Shown here: one piece after another, positions 8,916-20,396 of the stretch
Position numbering within the stretch: position 1 is the stretch's first letter
Layout of the letters: each line of letters starts with the position of its first letter
Assembly: GCF_001429065.1 (NCBI RefSeq)
Contig: NZ_LMIB01000012.1
Location: 752,506 to 816,505 of the forward strand
DNA: 64,000 nt
Direction of reading: 5' to 3'
From: Sphingomonas sp. Root710
Lineage (GTDB): Bacteria > Pseudomonadota > Alphaproteobacteria > Sphingomonadales > Sphingomonadaceae
Notes under the pieces: generated by a model
Database searches by the model: none
The model's input: the letters and a program-made list of their open reading frames with translations, nothing else
Told to the model about the DNA's origin: nothing
Made by a program: the position numbers and the translations under genes

Positions 8916-8928
8916 CCAAAAAAACCCA

Positions 8929-9063
8929 CCCGTCATGCTGAACTCGTTTCAGCATCCACCCGGTGGCAGGAGCGGCGAAGAGGCTTCTGCGGCGACCCAT
9001 CGCACATCTTCCTGCTTTGCTCGAATGGATGAGTGGATGCTGAAACAAGTTCAGCATGACGGG
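8929..9063. repeat. Inverted-repeat element with TTTCAGCATCC core
   Basis: Arms CCGTCATGCTGAACTCGTTT-CAGCATCCAC (8929-8959) and the near-perfect complement (9033-9063) flank about 73 bases. Each arm is itself palindromic around CTGAA...TTCAG. The element lies between folA and ribF and may act as a terminator or mRNA-stabilising structure. Confidence 0.72.
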
Positions 9064-9113
9064 AAAGTGGGACCGCAATTGCGCCATCCTCCGCGACTTC
9101 CTATAGGCGCGGC

Positions 9114-10055
9114 ATGGAGCGGCTGACGTGCGACCGCCCCGTTCCCGATCATCTGCGTGGGGGCGTGGTGGCACTGGGGAATTTCGACGGCTTCCATCGG
9201 GGCCATCAGGCGGTCGTCGGCGCGGCGGTCGCCCATGGCCGCGCGACCGGACGGCCGGTGCTCGTCGCCAGCTTCGATCCCCACCCCGTCCGCTATTTCC
9301 GGCCCGACGCCCCGCCCTTCCGGCTGACCTCGCTCGAACAGCGCGCCGAACTGTTCGCGGCGGCGGGGGCCGATGCGATGCTGGTGTTCGACTTCAACGA
9401 GACCCTCGCCAACGTCTCGGCGGAGGCGTTCGTGTCCGACTGGCTGGTCGGCCGGGCGGGTGCGGCGCATATCGTGACGGGCGAGGACTTCACCTTCGGC
9501 AAGGGCCGCACCGGCAATGTCGCGGTGCTGAAGGAGCTGGGCGCGGCGCTGGGGCTGACCGCGCAGGCGATCGGCCCGGTGAGCGACGATGGCGGCCCGA
9601 TCTCGTCGAGCCGCATCCGCGCGGCGCTGATCGCGGGCGATCCGGTCGAAGCGGCGCGGCTGCTCACCCGGCCTTATCGCATCCAGGGCAAGGTCCAGCA
9701 TGGCGACAAGCTGGGCCGGACGATCGGCTATCCCACCGCGAACATCGACATGGACCGCTATCTGCGACCGAAATACGGCATCTATGCGGTGCGCGGGCTG
9801 CTGCCCGATGGACGGGTGATCGACGGGGCGGCCAATATCGGCATCCGCCCGACCTTCGATCCGCCCAAGGAACTGCTCGAAACCCATTTCTTCGATTTCG
9901 CCGAGAGCCTGTACGACCAGTGCGTCGAGATCGAGCTGATCGCCTATATCCGCCCCGAGGCGAAGTTCGACAGCCTCGACGCGCTGACCGCGCAGATGGA
10001 CAAGGATTGCGCCGAGGCGAAGCGCATACTTGCCGCATACAGCCCGGTCGCGTAG
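9114..10055 (+). CDS. ribF: Bifunctional riboflavin kinase / FAD synthetase
   Basis: 313 residues. The N-terminal nucleotidyltransferase domain has VVALGNFDGFHRGHQ (HxGH-type site) and an SSSRIR motif near 180. The C-terminal riboflavin kinase domain has KLGRTIGYPTANI and the SLYDQ...LIAYIRPE segment. It phosphorylates riboflavin to FMN and adenylates FMN to FAD. It is followed by ileS and lspA, an order (ribF-ileS-lspA) conserved in many proteobacteria. Confidence 0.95.
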   Translation: MERLTCDRPVPDHLRGGVVALGNFDGFHRGHQAVVGAAVAHGRATGRPVLVASFDPHPVRYFRPDAPPFRLTSLEQRAELFAAAGADAMLVFDFNETLANVSAEAFVSDWLVGRAGAAHIVTGEDFTFGKGRTGNVAVLKELGAALGLTAQAIGPVSDDGGPISSSRIRAALIAGDPVEAARLLTRPYRIQGKVQHGDKLGRTIGYPTANIDMDRYLRPKYGIYAVRGLLPDGRVIDGAANIGIRPTFDPPKELLETHFFDFAESLYDQCVEIELIAYIRPEAKFDSLDALTAQMDKDCAEAKRILAAYSPVA

Positions 10056-10073
10056 GGCCTCGTCAACTTTAAA

Positions 10074-10176
10074 CCCGCTCATCCTGAGGAGCCATTGAGC
10101 GCAGTCGAAATGGCGTCTCGAAGGATCCTTCGAGACGGGTCTTCGCCAGGCTCAGCCCCTCCTCAGGATGAGCGGA
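10074..10176. repeat. Inverted-repeat element with CTCATCCTGAGG arms
   Basis: Arms CCGCTCATCCTGAGGAG (about 10075-10091) and CTCCTCAGGATGAGCGG (about 10159-10175) flank an inner palindrome GTCTCGAAGG/CCTTCGAGAC at 10115-10136. It lies between ribF and ileS. A one-armed relative is at 15244-15269. Confidence 0.72.
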
Positions 10177-10191
10177 TGTGAGATTGATCAG

Positions 10192-13113
<2,922 letters not shown>

Positions 13114-13145
13114 CGTGAAGCTTGCCGTTTACGCTGATCATCCGT

Positions 13146-13240
13146 CGTCATTCCCGCGAAAGCGGGAATCCATGGACGGCGGCACTTTCAGTTTCTTGCG
13201 GGCCGTGTCCGTGGATTCCCGCTTTCGCGGGAATGACGGG
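13146..13240. repeat. Inverted-repeat element with GTCATTCCCGCGAAAGCGGG arms
   Basis: Two almost perfect arms (13146-13177 and 13208-13240) of the CATTCCCGCGAAAGCGGGAAT type flank about 30 bases. Each arm also folds by itself. It sits between ileS and lspA and ends two bases before the lspA start. A relative with CCAGCGAAAGCTGG is at 14205-14287. Confidence 0.78.
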
Positions 13241-13242
13241 TT

Positions 13243-13761
13243 ATGAATATGATCCGCGCCAATCATCGCCCGCTGGGCTATGGGCTCGCCGCCCTGATCC
13301 TCATCCTCGACCAGCTCAGCAAATGGGCGATCATGGGGCCGATCGCCTTGCGCGAGCGCGGGCTGATCACCATCACCAGCTTTTTCGACCTGCGCTGGGT
13401 GGAAAATTATGGCGTGTCGATGGGCTTCCTGATCGCCGGGTCGGACCGCGAACGCTGGATGCTGGTCGCGATGACGGCGGCGATCGCCACCGGCGTCAGC
13501 ATCTGGATCTGGCGGGAAAAGGCGCGTTTCGACGTCGTGGCGCTAGGCCTGGTGCTCGGCGGTGCGATCGGCAACATCACCGATCGGACGCGGTTGGGGT
13601 ATGTTGCCGACTTCCTCGATCTGCATATCGGGGACTGGCATCCTTTTTTGGTCTTCAATGTCGCGGACGCCGCGATTACCATTGGTGTATTGCTTCTGGT
13701 CGCACGCGCCCTCCTGGTGCGTGAGCCCAAGGCTCCTGCGGAGAATATCGATGCGGTCTAA
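13243..13761 (+). CDS. lspA: Lipoprotein signal peptidase (signal peptidase II)
   Basis: 172 residues with four hydrophobic membrane segments. The two catalytic aspartates are in GNITDRTRLG and VADFLD; the ENYGVSMG segment is also conserved. The enzyme cleaves prolipoprotein signal peptides at the lipobox in the inner membrane. A second ATG two codons downstream is an alternative start. Its end overlaps the start of a lipoprotein gene, itself a likely substrate. Confidence 0.93.
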   Translation: MNMIRANHRPLGYGLAALILILDQLSKWAIMGPIALRERGLITITSFFDLRWVENYGVSMGFLIAGSDRERWMLVAMTAAIATGVSIWIWREKARFDVVALGLVLGGAIGNITDRTRLGYVADFLDLHIGDWHPFLVFNVADAAITIGVLLLVARALLVREPKAPAENIDAV

Positions 13762-14182
13762 GTTGCTTCTCGGTTCGGCGCTGGTCGCCATGGCCCTGCT
13801 CGCCGGTTGCAGCAGCCGAGGCGACAGGCCGGGCGTGATGGCGGGCCGTTCGAGCCTCGACGCCTTCGCGGTATCGAAGCGCGCGCCGCTCACCATTCCG
13901 CCCGATTTCGTCCTGGTCCCGCCGAAGCCCGGCGCGCCCCGTCCGCAGGAGGCCGATTCGGGCCAGCAGGCGCTGTCGGCGATGTTCGGCAACACTCAGC
14001 CGGCGAAGAGCCAGACCGAAAAGGACATCATCGGCCTGACCAAGACGGTGCCCGAGCCCGGCATCCGCTCCTCGGTCGCCGAAGTCCGTCAGGTGACCGT
14101 CGACAAGGGTCCGACCACCCGCACCATCCTCGCCGCTGCTGCGACGAACAGCGCGGACGCCAGCGTCACGCTCGGCAACTGA
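13751..14182 (+). CDS. DUF3035 / BamF-like outer-membrane lipoprotein
   Basis: 143 residues starting at an ATG inside the end of lspA (11-base overlap). The signal peptide ends in a lipobox (ALLAGC, Cys at about residue 19). The mature part is proline-rich at first (PLTIPPDFVLVPPKPGAPRP), as in the DUF3035 family. That family includes BamF, an accessory lipoprotein of the outer-membrane beta-barrel assembly machine in Caulobacter. The BamF role here is by family resemblance only. The position behind lspA is common in sphingomonads. Confidence 0.8.
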   Translation: MRSKLLLGSALVAMALLAGCSSRGDRPGVMAGRSSLDAFAVSKRAPLTIPPDFVLVPPKPGAPRPQEADSGQQALSAMFGNTQPAKSQTEKDIIGLTKTVPEPGIRSSVAEVRQVTVDKGPTTRTILAAAATNSADASVTLGN

Positions 14183-14204
14183 GGGCCAGGACTCCTTCTT
14201 TTCT

Positions 14205-14287
14205 CGTCATCCCAGCGAAAGCTGGGATCTCCCTTCCTTCTTGCTGCGGTGAGAAAAAAGAGATTCCAGCTTTCGCTGGAATGACGA
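14205..14287. repeat. Inverted-repeat element with CCAGCGAAAGCTGG arms
   Basis: CGTCATCCCAGCGAAAGCTG (from 14205) and GATTCCAGCTTTCGCTGGAA (to about 14282) are inverted arms around about 28 bases. Same design as the element at 13146 with compensating changes in the stem. It lies between the lipoprotein and the ABC transporter genes. Confidence 0.75.
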
Positions 14288-14299
14288 TGCGTGGTGGTC

Positions 14300-15220
14300 A
14301 TGTTTGACCTGATCCGCCGCCGCCTGCTCACTGCGCTGCCGACGCTTGCGGCGGTGGTGATCCTCTCCTTCCTGTTGATGCGCATCGCGCCCGGCGGGCC
14401 GTTCGATGGCGAGCGCCCGCTCGATCCGCAGACCCGCGCCGCGCTGATGTCCGCCTATGGGCTCGACCAGCCGCTGCCCGAACAGATCGCCCGCTATGTC
14501 GGGCGGCTGGCGCGGGGCGATTTCGGGCCATCGCTGGTCTATCGCGACTTCACCGTTACCGACCTGATCGCGCGCGGCCTGCCGGTTTCGCTGACGCTCG
14601 GCGCGCTGGCGCTGATGCTCGCGCTACTCCTCGGCCTCGCCACTGGGCTGACCGCCGCTGCGCGCGCGAACGGGCGGACCGATCATATGCTGATGCTCGG
14701 CGCGACGCTGCTGACCGCGCTGCCCAGCTTCGTGGTCGGTCCGCTGCTCGCGCTGGTCTTCGGGCTGTGGGCCGGCTGGCTGCCCGTCTCGGGCTGGGGC
14801 GACGGCGACGCGGCGCATATCCTGCTGCCGGTGATCGCGCTCGCCCTGCCCGCCGCCGGCGCGATCGCCAAGCTGGCGCGCGCGGGTCTCGCCGAAGTGC
14901 TGGGCCAGGACCATATCCGCATGGCGCGGGCGCGCGGCCTCAGCAGCCCCCGTATCCTGATCGTCCATGCGCTGCGCCCCGCGCTGGTGCCGATAGCCTC
15001 CTATCTCGGCCCCGCAGCGGCGGGCATGCTGACCGGCGCGGTGGTGATCGAGACGGTGTTCGCGCTGCCCGGGCTGGGCCGCTATTTCGTGCAGGGGGCG
15101 CTCAACCGCGACTATCCGCTCGTCCTCGGCGTGGTCACGCTCTACGCGGGGCTGATCATTCTGTTCAACCTGCTCGCCGACCTAGCCTATGGCTGGCTCG
15201 ACCCTAGGGCGCGACGGTGA
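14300..15220 (+). CDS. ABC transporter permease, OppB/DppB type
   Basis: 306 residues from ATG 14300 (in-frame GTGs just upstream are less likely). About six membrane segments and the binding-protein-dependent permease loop RARGLSSPRILIVHALRPAL (EAA-type motif) are visible; the N-terminus IRRRLLTALPTL...FLLMRIAPGGPF is typical of OppB. It forms one half of the inner-membrane channel with the OppC-type protein encoded next. The substrate is probably peptides or a related solute. No substrate-binding protein gene is nearby. Confidence 0.9.
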   Translation: MFDLIRRRLLTALPTLAAVVILSFLLMRIAPGGPFDGERPLDPQTRAALMSAYGLDQPLPEQIARYVGRLARGDFGPSLVYRDFTVTDLIARGLPVSLTLGALALMLALLLGLATGLTAAARANGRTDHMLMLGATLLTALPSFVVGPLLALVFGLWAGWLPVSGWGDGDAAHILLPVIALALPAAGAIAKLARAGLAEVLGQDHIRMARARGLSSPRILIVHALRPALVPIASYLGPAAAGMLTGAVVIETVFALPGLGRYFVQGALNRDYPLVLGVVTLYAGLIILFNLLADLAYGWLDPRARR

Positions 15221-15243
15221 GTCTTCGGAAACCAACAAAAACC

Positions 15244-15269
15244 GCTCATCCTGAGGAAGGGCTGAGCGG
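15244..15269. repeat. Partial CTCATCCTGAGG repeat
   Basis: CGCTCATCCTGAGGAAGGGC and GAGCGG resemble the outer arms of the element at 10074 brought close together, with the middle lost. It lies between the two permease genes. Confidence 0.5.
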
Positions 15270-15287
15270 ATGGGAGGTGGGGCGGTC

Positions 15288-16070
15288 ATGAGAACATCCC
15301 TGATCCTGATCGGCTTGATCATCGTCGCGGCGCTGCTCGGCCCGCTGGCGATCGAGTGGCGCTATGACGCGATCGACTGGAGCATGGTGCGCGGGCCGCC
15401 CTTCACTGGCGATCATCTGATGGGCACCGACAGCGTCGGCCGCGACCTGCTCGCGCGCACGCTGGTCGGCACGCGGGTGACGCTGGGCGTCGCCGCCGCC
15501 GCCGCGCTCGTCTCGCTGGTCGTCGGGATTGCCTGGGGCGCGATCGCGGGCTGGCGGGGCGGGCGGGTCGACGAGGCGATGATGCGGATCGTCGATGCGC
15601 TCTATGCGCTGCCCTTCATGTTCGTCGTCATCCTGCTGATGGTGGTTTTCGGCCGCTCGATCCTGCTCGTCTTCCTGGGCATCGGCGCGGTCGAATGGCT
15701 GACGATGGCGCGGGTGGTGCGCGGCCAGATGATCGCGCTGCGCGAACGTCCCTTCGTCACCGCCGCCGAGGCGGCAGGCACCCGCCCGGCGATGATCGTG
15801 ATCCGCCACATGCTGCCCAACCTCGCCGGGGTGGCGATCGCCTATCTGCTGCTCACCATCCCACAGGTGGTGATGATCGAGAGCTTCCTGTCCTTCCTCG
15901 GCCTGGGCGTACAGGAGCCGATGACCTCGCTCGGCATCCTGCTCAAGGACGGTGCCGACGACATGGATATCGCGCCCCACGCGCTGCTGCTGCCGGGGCT
16001 GGTGCTGGTTACGATCCTGCTCTGCCTGACCCGCGCGGGCGAGAAGCTGCGCGACCGGTTCACGCTGTGA
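15288..16070 (+). CDS. ABC transporter permease, OppC/DppC type
   Basis: 260 residues. ATG 15288 is chosen because GGGAGGTGG at 15272-15280 is a well-spaced ribosome-binding site. GTDSVGRDLLARTLVGTRVTL is the OppC signature, and the EAA loop is AAEAAGTRPAMIVIRHMLPN. Five to six membrane segments. It pairs with the OppB-type permease. The stop codon overlaps the GTG start of the fused ATPase gene. Confidence 0.9.
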   Translation: MRTSLILIGLIIVAALLGPLAIEWRYDAIDWSMVRGPPFTGDHLMGTDSVGRDLLARTLVGTRVTLGVAAAAALVSLVVGIAWGAIAGWRGGRVDEAMMRIVDALYALPFMFVVILLMVVFGRSILLVFLGIGAVEWLTMARVVRGQMIALRERPFVTAAEAAGTRPAMIVIRHMLPNLAGVAIAYLLLTIPQVVMIESFLSFLGLGVQEPMTSLGILLKDGADDMDIAPHALLLPGLVLVTILLCLTRAGEKLRDRFTL

Positions 16071-17617
16071 CGCTGATCGCCGCCGAGGGCCTGCGCATTG
16101 CGATCGGCGGTCGGACGATCGTCCACGACATCGGCTTTTCGATCGACGCGGGCCGCTCGCTGGCGCTGGTCGGCGCATCGGGATCGGGCAAGAGCCAGAC
16201 CTGCTTCGCGCCCTTCGGCCTGTCTCCCGCCACGGTCACAGGCAGCTTCCGCTTCGATGGCGCGGAGCTGGTCGGCGCGGGTGAGGACCGGCTGCGTGCG
16301 ATCCGGGGCCGCGATGTCGGCTTCGTCTTCCAGCAGCCGCTGACCGCGCTGACCCCGCATCTGACGATCGGCGCGCAGCTGCGCGAAGCCTGGACCCAGG
16401 CGGGCGCGCCGCGCCCGTCCCGCGACGAGATGGCTGCGGCGCTCGAGCGGGTCGGGCTCGACCGCACACGGGAACGGCTCGACCAATATCCGCACCGGCT
16501 GTCGGGCGGTCAGCGGCAACGTACGCTGATCGCCATGGCGATCGCCCATCGCCCCAGACTGCTGGTCGCCGACGAGCCGACTACTGCGCTCGACGCGATG
16601 CTGCGGACTGAGATCATGCAGTTGCTGGGACGGCTGTGCCGCGAGCGGGGCATGGCGATGCTGCTGGTCAGCCACGACCTCGCCTCGGTCGCCGACCACG
16701 CCGACGACGTCGCGGTGCTCCACGACGGCCATATCGTCGAGACCGGCCCCGCGCCGATGCTGCTGCGCAACCCGCGCAGCGATTATGCCCGCGCCCTGAT
16801 CGCGGCCAGCCCGCGGCTCGATGGTCCTGCGCCACCGCTCGGCCCGGTCGGCGCGCCGTTGATCGAGGCGCGCGGCGTATCGGTCAGCTTCGCGCGGCCC
16901 GGCTGGCGGCGCGGGCAGCTGCAGGCGGTGGCCGACGCCGACCTGTCCGTCGCCGAAGGCGAGGCGGTGGCGATCGTCGGCGGGTCGGGATCGGGCAAGT
17001 CGACGCTGGCGCGCGCGATCGCGCGGCTCGGCCCCATCGATTGCGGCACGGTCGACTGGCGCGGCGCGCCGCTGCCGCCGCGCAAGGCGATGCGCCCGCG
17101 CCACCGGGCGGGGATGCAGCCGGTGTTCCAAGACCCGGTCGCCAGCCTCGATCCGCTGTGGAAGGTCGCCGACATCGTCGCCGAGCCGCTCCGCCAGCTC
17201 CGCCCCGATCTCGACGCGGCAACGATCGCCGCGCGCGTCGATGACGTGCTGGCGGAAGTCGGCCTCGATCCCGCGTTGGCCGCGCGCAGGCCCGCCGGCC
17301 TTTCGGGCGGTCAGGCGCAGCGCGTCGCCATCGCCCGCGCGCTTGGCCCTGATCCGGCATTGCTGCTGCTCGACGAGGCGACATCGGCGCTCGACGTGCT
17401 GGTGGCGGGGACGATCCTCGACCTGCTCGCCGAGCTTCAGAACCAGCGCGGCCTTGCGATATTGATGATCACCCACGACCTCGCCGTCGCGCGGCGGCTG
17501 TGCCACCGGATCGTCGTGATGGACGGGGGGCATATCGTCGAGGAAGGTTCGACCGACCGGCTGATCATGTCACCCAATCATGCGGTAACGCGGCGATTGG
17601 TCGAGGCGAGCCGCTGA
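16067..17617 (+). CDS. Fused dipeptide/oligopeptide ABC transporter ATPase (OppD-OppF type)
   Basis: 516 residues from a GTG overlapping the permease stop (GTGA). It has two complete ATP-binding cassettes. The first has Walker A GASGSGKS, signature LSGGQRQR and Walker B LLVADEPTTALD; the second has GGSGSGKST, LSGGQAQR and LLLLDEATSALD. A single chain thus replaces separate OppD and OppF. It energises import through the two permeases upstream. The end PNHAVTRRLVEASR is a shortened form of the usual OppF tail, without an obvious iron-sulphur cysteine cluster. Confidence 0.9.
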   Translation: MTLIAAEGLRIAIGGRTIVHDIGFSIDAGRSLALVGASGSGKSQTCFAPFGLSPATVTGSFRFDGAELVGAGEDRLRAIRGRDVGFVFQQPLTALTPHLTIGAQLREAWTQAGAPRPSRDEMAAALERVGLDRTRERLDQYPHRLSGGQRQRTLIAMAIAHRPRLLVADEPTTALDAMLRTEIMQLLGRLCRERGMAMLLVSHDLASVADHADDVAVLHDGHIVETGPAPMLLRNPRSDYARALIAASPRLDGPAPPLGPVGAPLIEARGVSVSFARPGWRRGQLQAVADADLSVAEGEAVAIVGGSGSGKSTLARAIARLGPIDCGTVDWRGAPLPPRKAMRPRHRAGMQPVFQDPVASLDPLWKVADIVAEPLRQLRPDLDAATIAARVDDVLAEVGLDPALAARRPAGLSGGQAQRVAIARALGPDPALLLLDEATSALDVLVAGTILDLLAELQNQRGLAILMITHDLAVARRLCHRIVVMDGGHIVEEGSTDRLIMSPNHAVTRRLVEASR

Positions 17618-17628
17618 CCCAACGAAAA

Positions 17629-17654
17629 GGGGCCGCGGATTGCTCCGCAGCCCC
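17629..17654. terminator. Bidirectional terminator hairpin
   Basis: GGGGCCGCGGA-TTGC-TCCGCAGCCCC lies between the convergent ATPase gene (plus) and porin gene (minus). On the minus strand the stem is followed by CTTTTCGTT, so it suits the porin transcript best. Confidence 0.65.
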
Positions 17655-17678
17655 TCTCGAACATCGTTGAAGCGATGC

Positions 17679-18431
17679 TTAGAAGGCGTAGGTCGCCGAC
17701 AGGACGACACCGGCCTTCGCCATGTCCTTGCCCGAAGCCGGGTTGACGATGTAGCCCTTCGGGAAGTCGGTATCGACATAGGAAACGCCGAAGGTCGCCG
17801 CGCCCCAGGTGTAGGTCGCGCCCAGGTTCCAATCGAGATACTTCTTGCCGCCGGTGAGGAAGCTCTGATCCTTCGAGTAGCCGAGGTGCGCCGAAACCGC
17901 GAAGGGCGTTTCCGGAACCGCGAACGACGCGTCGGTGTAGAGATAAAGGTTGTCGAGCTTCGGGCCGGTCAGGGTCAAAGCCTTCTGCTTCGGTGCATAG
18001 GCGAAACCAGCCTTCAGCGTGGCCGGGCCGACCGGAGCCTTGACCGAGCCATAGAGCTCGAAGAAGTCGGTGTTCACGCCCTTCGCTGCCGAAGGATAGA
18101 CATAATAGAGAACGCCGCCGTCGAGGGTCAGGCCGCTCAGCGTGGTCGAGTAACCGGCGATCAGGTCGAGCTCGGCATCGGCGCCGGCGGCGACATAATC
18201 GTCGATCGAGCTGGCCCAGAAGCTGCCATAGAAGCCCGAGCTGTGGGTCAGCGTGGCGCTCGCCTGGGCGGCGATGCGCTTGCCCGACTGCGAGATGCCG
18301 CGGAAGCGATAGTCGCTCACGAGAGCGGCGCTGCCGGTCAGCGTGAATTCCTTGGTTTCTTCCTGCGCGAGGGCAGGCGCGGCCGAAGCGACCAACGCGA
18401 GGGCCGAAAGACCGATCATGGATGCGCGCAT
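17679..18431 (-). CDS. TorF-family putative porin
   Basis: 250 residues with a clear Sec signal peptide (LSALALVASAAPALA). SDYRFRGISQS near the mature N-terminus is characteristic of the TorF/Gcw_chp family of predicted outer-membrane proteins. The rest is amphipathic beta-strand and ends in an aromatic residue (SATYAF). The family is annotated as putative porins; no substrate is established. Its 5' region is long (see the next entry), implying its own regulated promoter. Confidence 0.88.
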   Translation of the reverse strand: MRASMIGLSALALVASAAPALAQEETKEFTLTGSAALVSDYRFRGISQSGKRIAAQASATLTHSSGFYGSFWASSIDDYVAAGADAELDLIAGYSTTLSGLTLDGGVLYYVYPSAAKGVNTDFFELYGSVKAPVGPATLKAGFAYAPKQKALTLTGPKLDNLYLYTDASFAVPETPFAVSAHLGYSKDQSFLTGGKKYLDWNLGATYTWGAATFGVSYVDTDFPKGYIVNPASGKDMAKAGVVLSATYAF

Positions 18432-18746
18432 AGGTGTAATCCCCTTATTAGAAAACTCGATCCGTTCCCCTGTATCGCCCGCGCCAGACTTCTTTATCCC
18501 CCCGTAAATTGGGACGAGCCGGCTGCTGTGCGAACGCCGCGTTTGTGCAGTAGCGCCTTGCATCGCACAATGACATTTGTGACAAATCGTCCTTTCTTGG
18601 CCGGACCTGTTGCTAAGCGGCAACAGTCGAAAGAACTAGGCTACGGCCATTTTTCGTGGCTTCGCCTGCCTTGGGCCATTGACCGAATATTAAGCATTTC
18701 GGGGCATGATTTGCTGATTATTTAGGCTGGGCGAAAGTAGCTTCGC
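18432..18746. promoter_or_regulatory. Divergent intergenic region between TorF porin and a small unknown gene
   Basis: 315 bases with no gene. Two symmetric sequences are visible: ATTTGTGACAAAT at 18575-18587 (palindromic except its centre) and CTGTTGC-TAAGCG-GCAACAG at 18607-18626. Either could be an operator. I cannot assign a regulator. AT-rich stretches near 18440-18460 and 18690-18725 could hold promoters for the two divergent genes. Confidence 0.45.
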
Positions 18747-19127
18747 ATGTTTGATCGCCGTATCTCGACCGCCGACGCCACCGCGCTGCCGCCCGGCGAC
18801 CATCTTGCCACCGTCCGGGACCTGCTTTCCTCGCTCGAGGACTTCGCGGCTGCAGGACGATCCCACGCCGCATCGCAACAAGACATTTTGGCCCCGGCTC
18901 CGCAGTTGATCGCCGCGCGCTACGCAGCCGCGAACTCGATAACCCGCCGTCGCTTCGACGCCCTGCTCAGCGAAGCGGAGACGGTCGCGCGCATGGGCTT
19001 TGGGCTGATCGCGAGCCGGCAGGGGCGCGGCGATCCAGGCACGATCGCCGCCGCCCGTTTTTTAGGCAAAAGCATCGCCGCGACGCTCCAGCGGCTCGAA
19101 AATCTGCTGGCGCCACGCGCAATCTGA
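18747..19127 (+). CDS. Conserved-looking hypothetical protein
   Basis: 126 residues, no signal peptide or membrane segment. Two predicted helical stretches (SLEDFAAAGRSHAASQQDI and RRRFDALLSEAETVARMGFG) suggest a small all-alpha cytoplasmic protein. It reads away from the TorF porin and ends before convergent metC. I do not recognise the family. Codon use looks like its neighbours, which supports it being real. Confidence 0.6.
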   Translation: MFDRRISTADATALPPGDHLATVRDLLSSLEDFAAAGRSHAASQQDILAPAPQLIAARYAAANSITRRRFDALLSEAETVARMGFGLIASRQGRGDPGTIAAARFLGKSIAATLQRLENLLAPRAI

Positions 19128-19199
19128 CTTGGCGAGGGTCAATGCGGGATGACGGCCGCGCCGGAAAAATTTCGCCGGTCAGCCCCGTTCATCTCCGCT

Positions 19200-20396
19200 T
19201 CAGCCTCGGACGGCCTCGAATCGCGCAAGTCCGGCAGTCAGGTCGGCGATCAGGTCGCCGGGATCCTCTATGCCGATATGAAGACGCACCACCGGCCCCT
19301 CCGCCGTCCACGCCGTAGCAGAGCGCAGACCTGCCGGATCGACCGGCAGCGCCAGGCTTTCGAAGCCGCCCCAGGAAAAACCTATCCCGAAAAGCGCTAG
19401 CCCGTCGATCAGCGCCGCGCGCGCCGCATCGTGGCCGCCGTTCAACACGAAACTGAATAGCCCCGAAGCCCCTGAGAAATCGCGCCGCCAGAGATCATGT
19501 CCCGGACAGGCTTCCAGCGCCGGATGCAGCACCCGCGCGATCTGTGGTTGGTCCGCGAGCCAGCGGGCGACCGCGAGCCCGCCTTCCTCATGCTGGCGCA
19601 GGCGCACGCCCAGCGTCCGCAACCCGCGCAGCGCGAGATAGGCATCGTCGGCGCTGATACACTGGCCGAGCGAGAGGCTGGCCTTGCGGAGCCTGGCGAA
19701 ATGGCCGGGCGCGGCGGTGGCCGACCCCATCATCACATCCGAATGGCCGACGATATATTTGGTGCAGGCGAGGATCGAGATATCGACACCATGTGCGATT
19801 GCCGGGAACAGCAGCGGCGTGGCCCAGGTATTGTCGAGCACCGTCGTGATGCCGCGTGCCCGGGCGATCGCCGTGATTGCGGGTATGTCCTGAACGTCGA
19901 AGGTCAGGCTGCCCGGACTTTCAAGGAAGATCGCCCTGGTCCGCTCCCCGATCAGGGCCTCGATCCCCGCACCGATCATCGGATCATAATAGCGGGTGAC
20001 CACGCCCATCCGCTTGAGCAGCCCGTTGCAGATCGCCCGGGTCGGCTCATAGGCGCTGTCGACCATCAGAAGTTCGTCGCCCGGCGACAGCAGCGACAGC
20101 AGCACCGCGCTGATCGCCGCCACGCCCGACGGATAGAGCATGGTGCCCTCGGCACCCGGCTCCAGTTCGGTCAGCGCATCGGCGAGGGCCCATTGGGTGG
20201 GCGTGCCGCGCCGGCCATAATAGAGCCCGGCATCGGGCTTGCGGACCGCCGCGCGCAGTTCCGCGACGCTGTCGAACAATATCGTCGAAGCGCGCCACAC
20301 CGGGGGATTGACGATCCCCCGGGCGGCCTTTTCATGGCGTCCGGCCGTTACCAGCCGGGTGCCTGCTTTCAGGCGGTTGCTGTCGTCTTGGTCCAC
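19200..20396 (-). CDS. metC: Cystathionine beta-lyase
   Basis: 398 residues from a GTG 28 bases inside the end of sseA; the start is uncertain. PLP-dependent Cys/Met metabolism enzyme: YGRRGTPTQWAL near the N-terminus, LYPSGVAAIS, DNTWATPL (Asp that contacts the pyridine nitrogen) and CTKYIVGHSD (Schiff-base Lys). The W/ATPL and YIVGHSD motifs favour cystathionine beta-lyase over gamma-synthase. It would cleave cystathionine to homocysteine, pyruvate and ammonia. Coupling to a sulphurtransferase gene suggests a sulphur-amino-acid unit. Confidence 0.9.
   Translation of the reverse strand: MDQDDSNRLKAGTRLVTAGRHEKAARGIVNPPVWRASTILFDSVAELRAAVRKPDAGLYYGRRGTPTQWALADALTELEPGAEGTMLYPSGVAAISAVLLSLLSPGDELLMVDSAYEPTRAICNGLLKRMGVVTRYYDPMIGAGIEALIGERTRAIFLESPGSLTFDVQDIPAITAIARARGITTVLDNTWATPLLFPAIAHGVDISILACTKYIVGHSDVMMGSATAAPGHFARLRKASLSLGQCISADDAYLALRGLRTLGVRLRQHEEGGLAVARWLADQPQIARVLHPALEACPGHDLWRRDFSGASGLFSFVLNGGHDAARAALIDGLALFGIGFSWGGFESLALPVDPAGLRSATAWTAEGPVVRLHIGIEDPGDLIADLTAGLARFEAVRG

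Noticed and set aside
15842-17533. 563-codon open frame antisense to the fused ATPase
   Set aside because: Shadow frame of a gene with two complete ABC cassettes.
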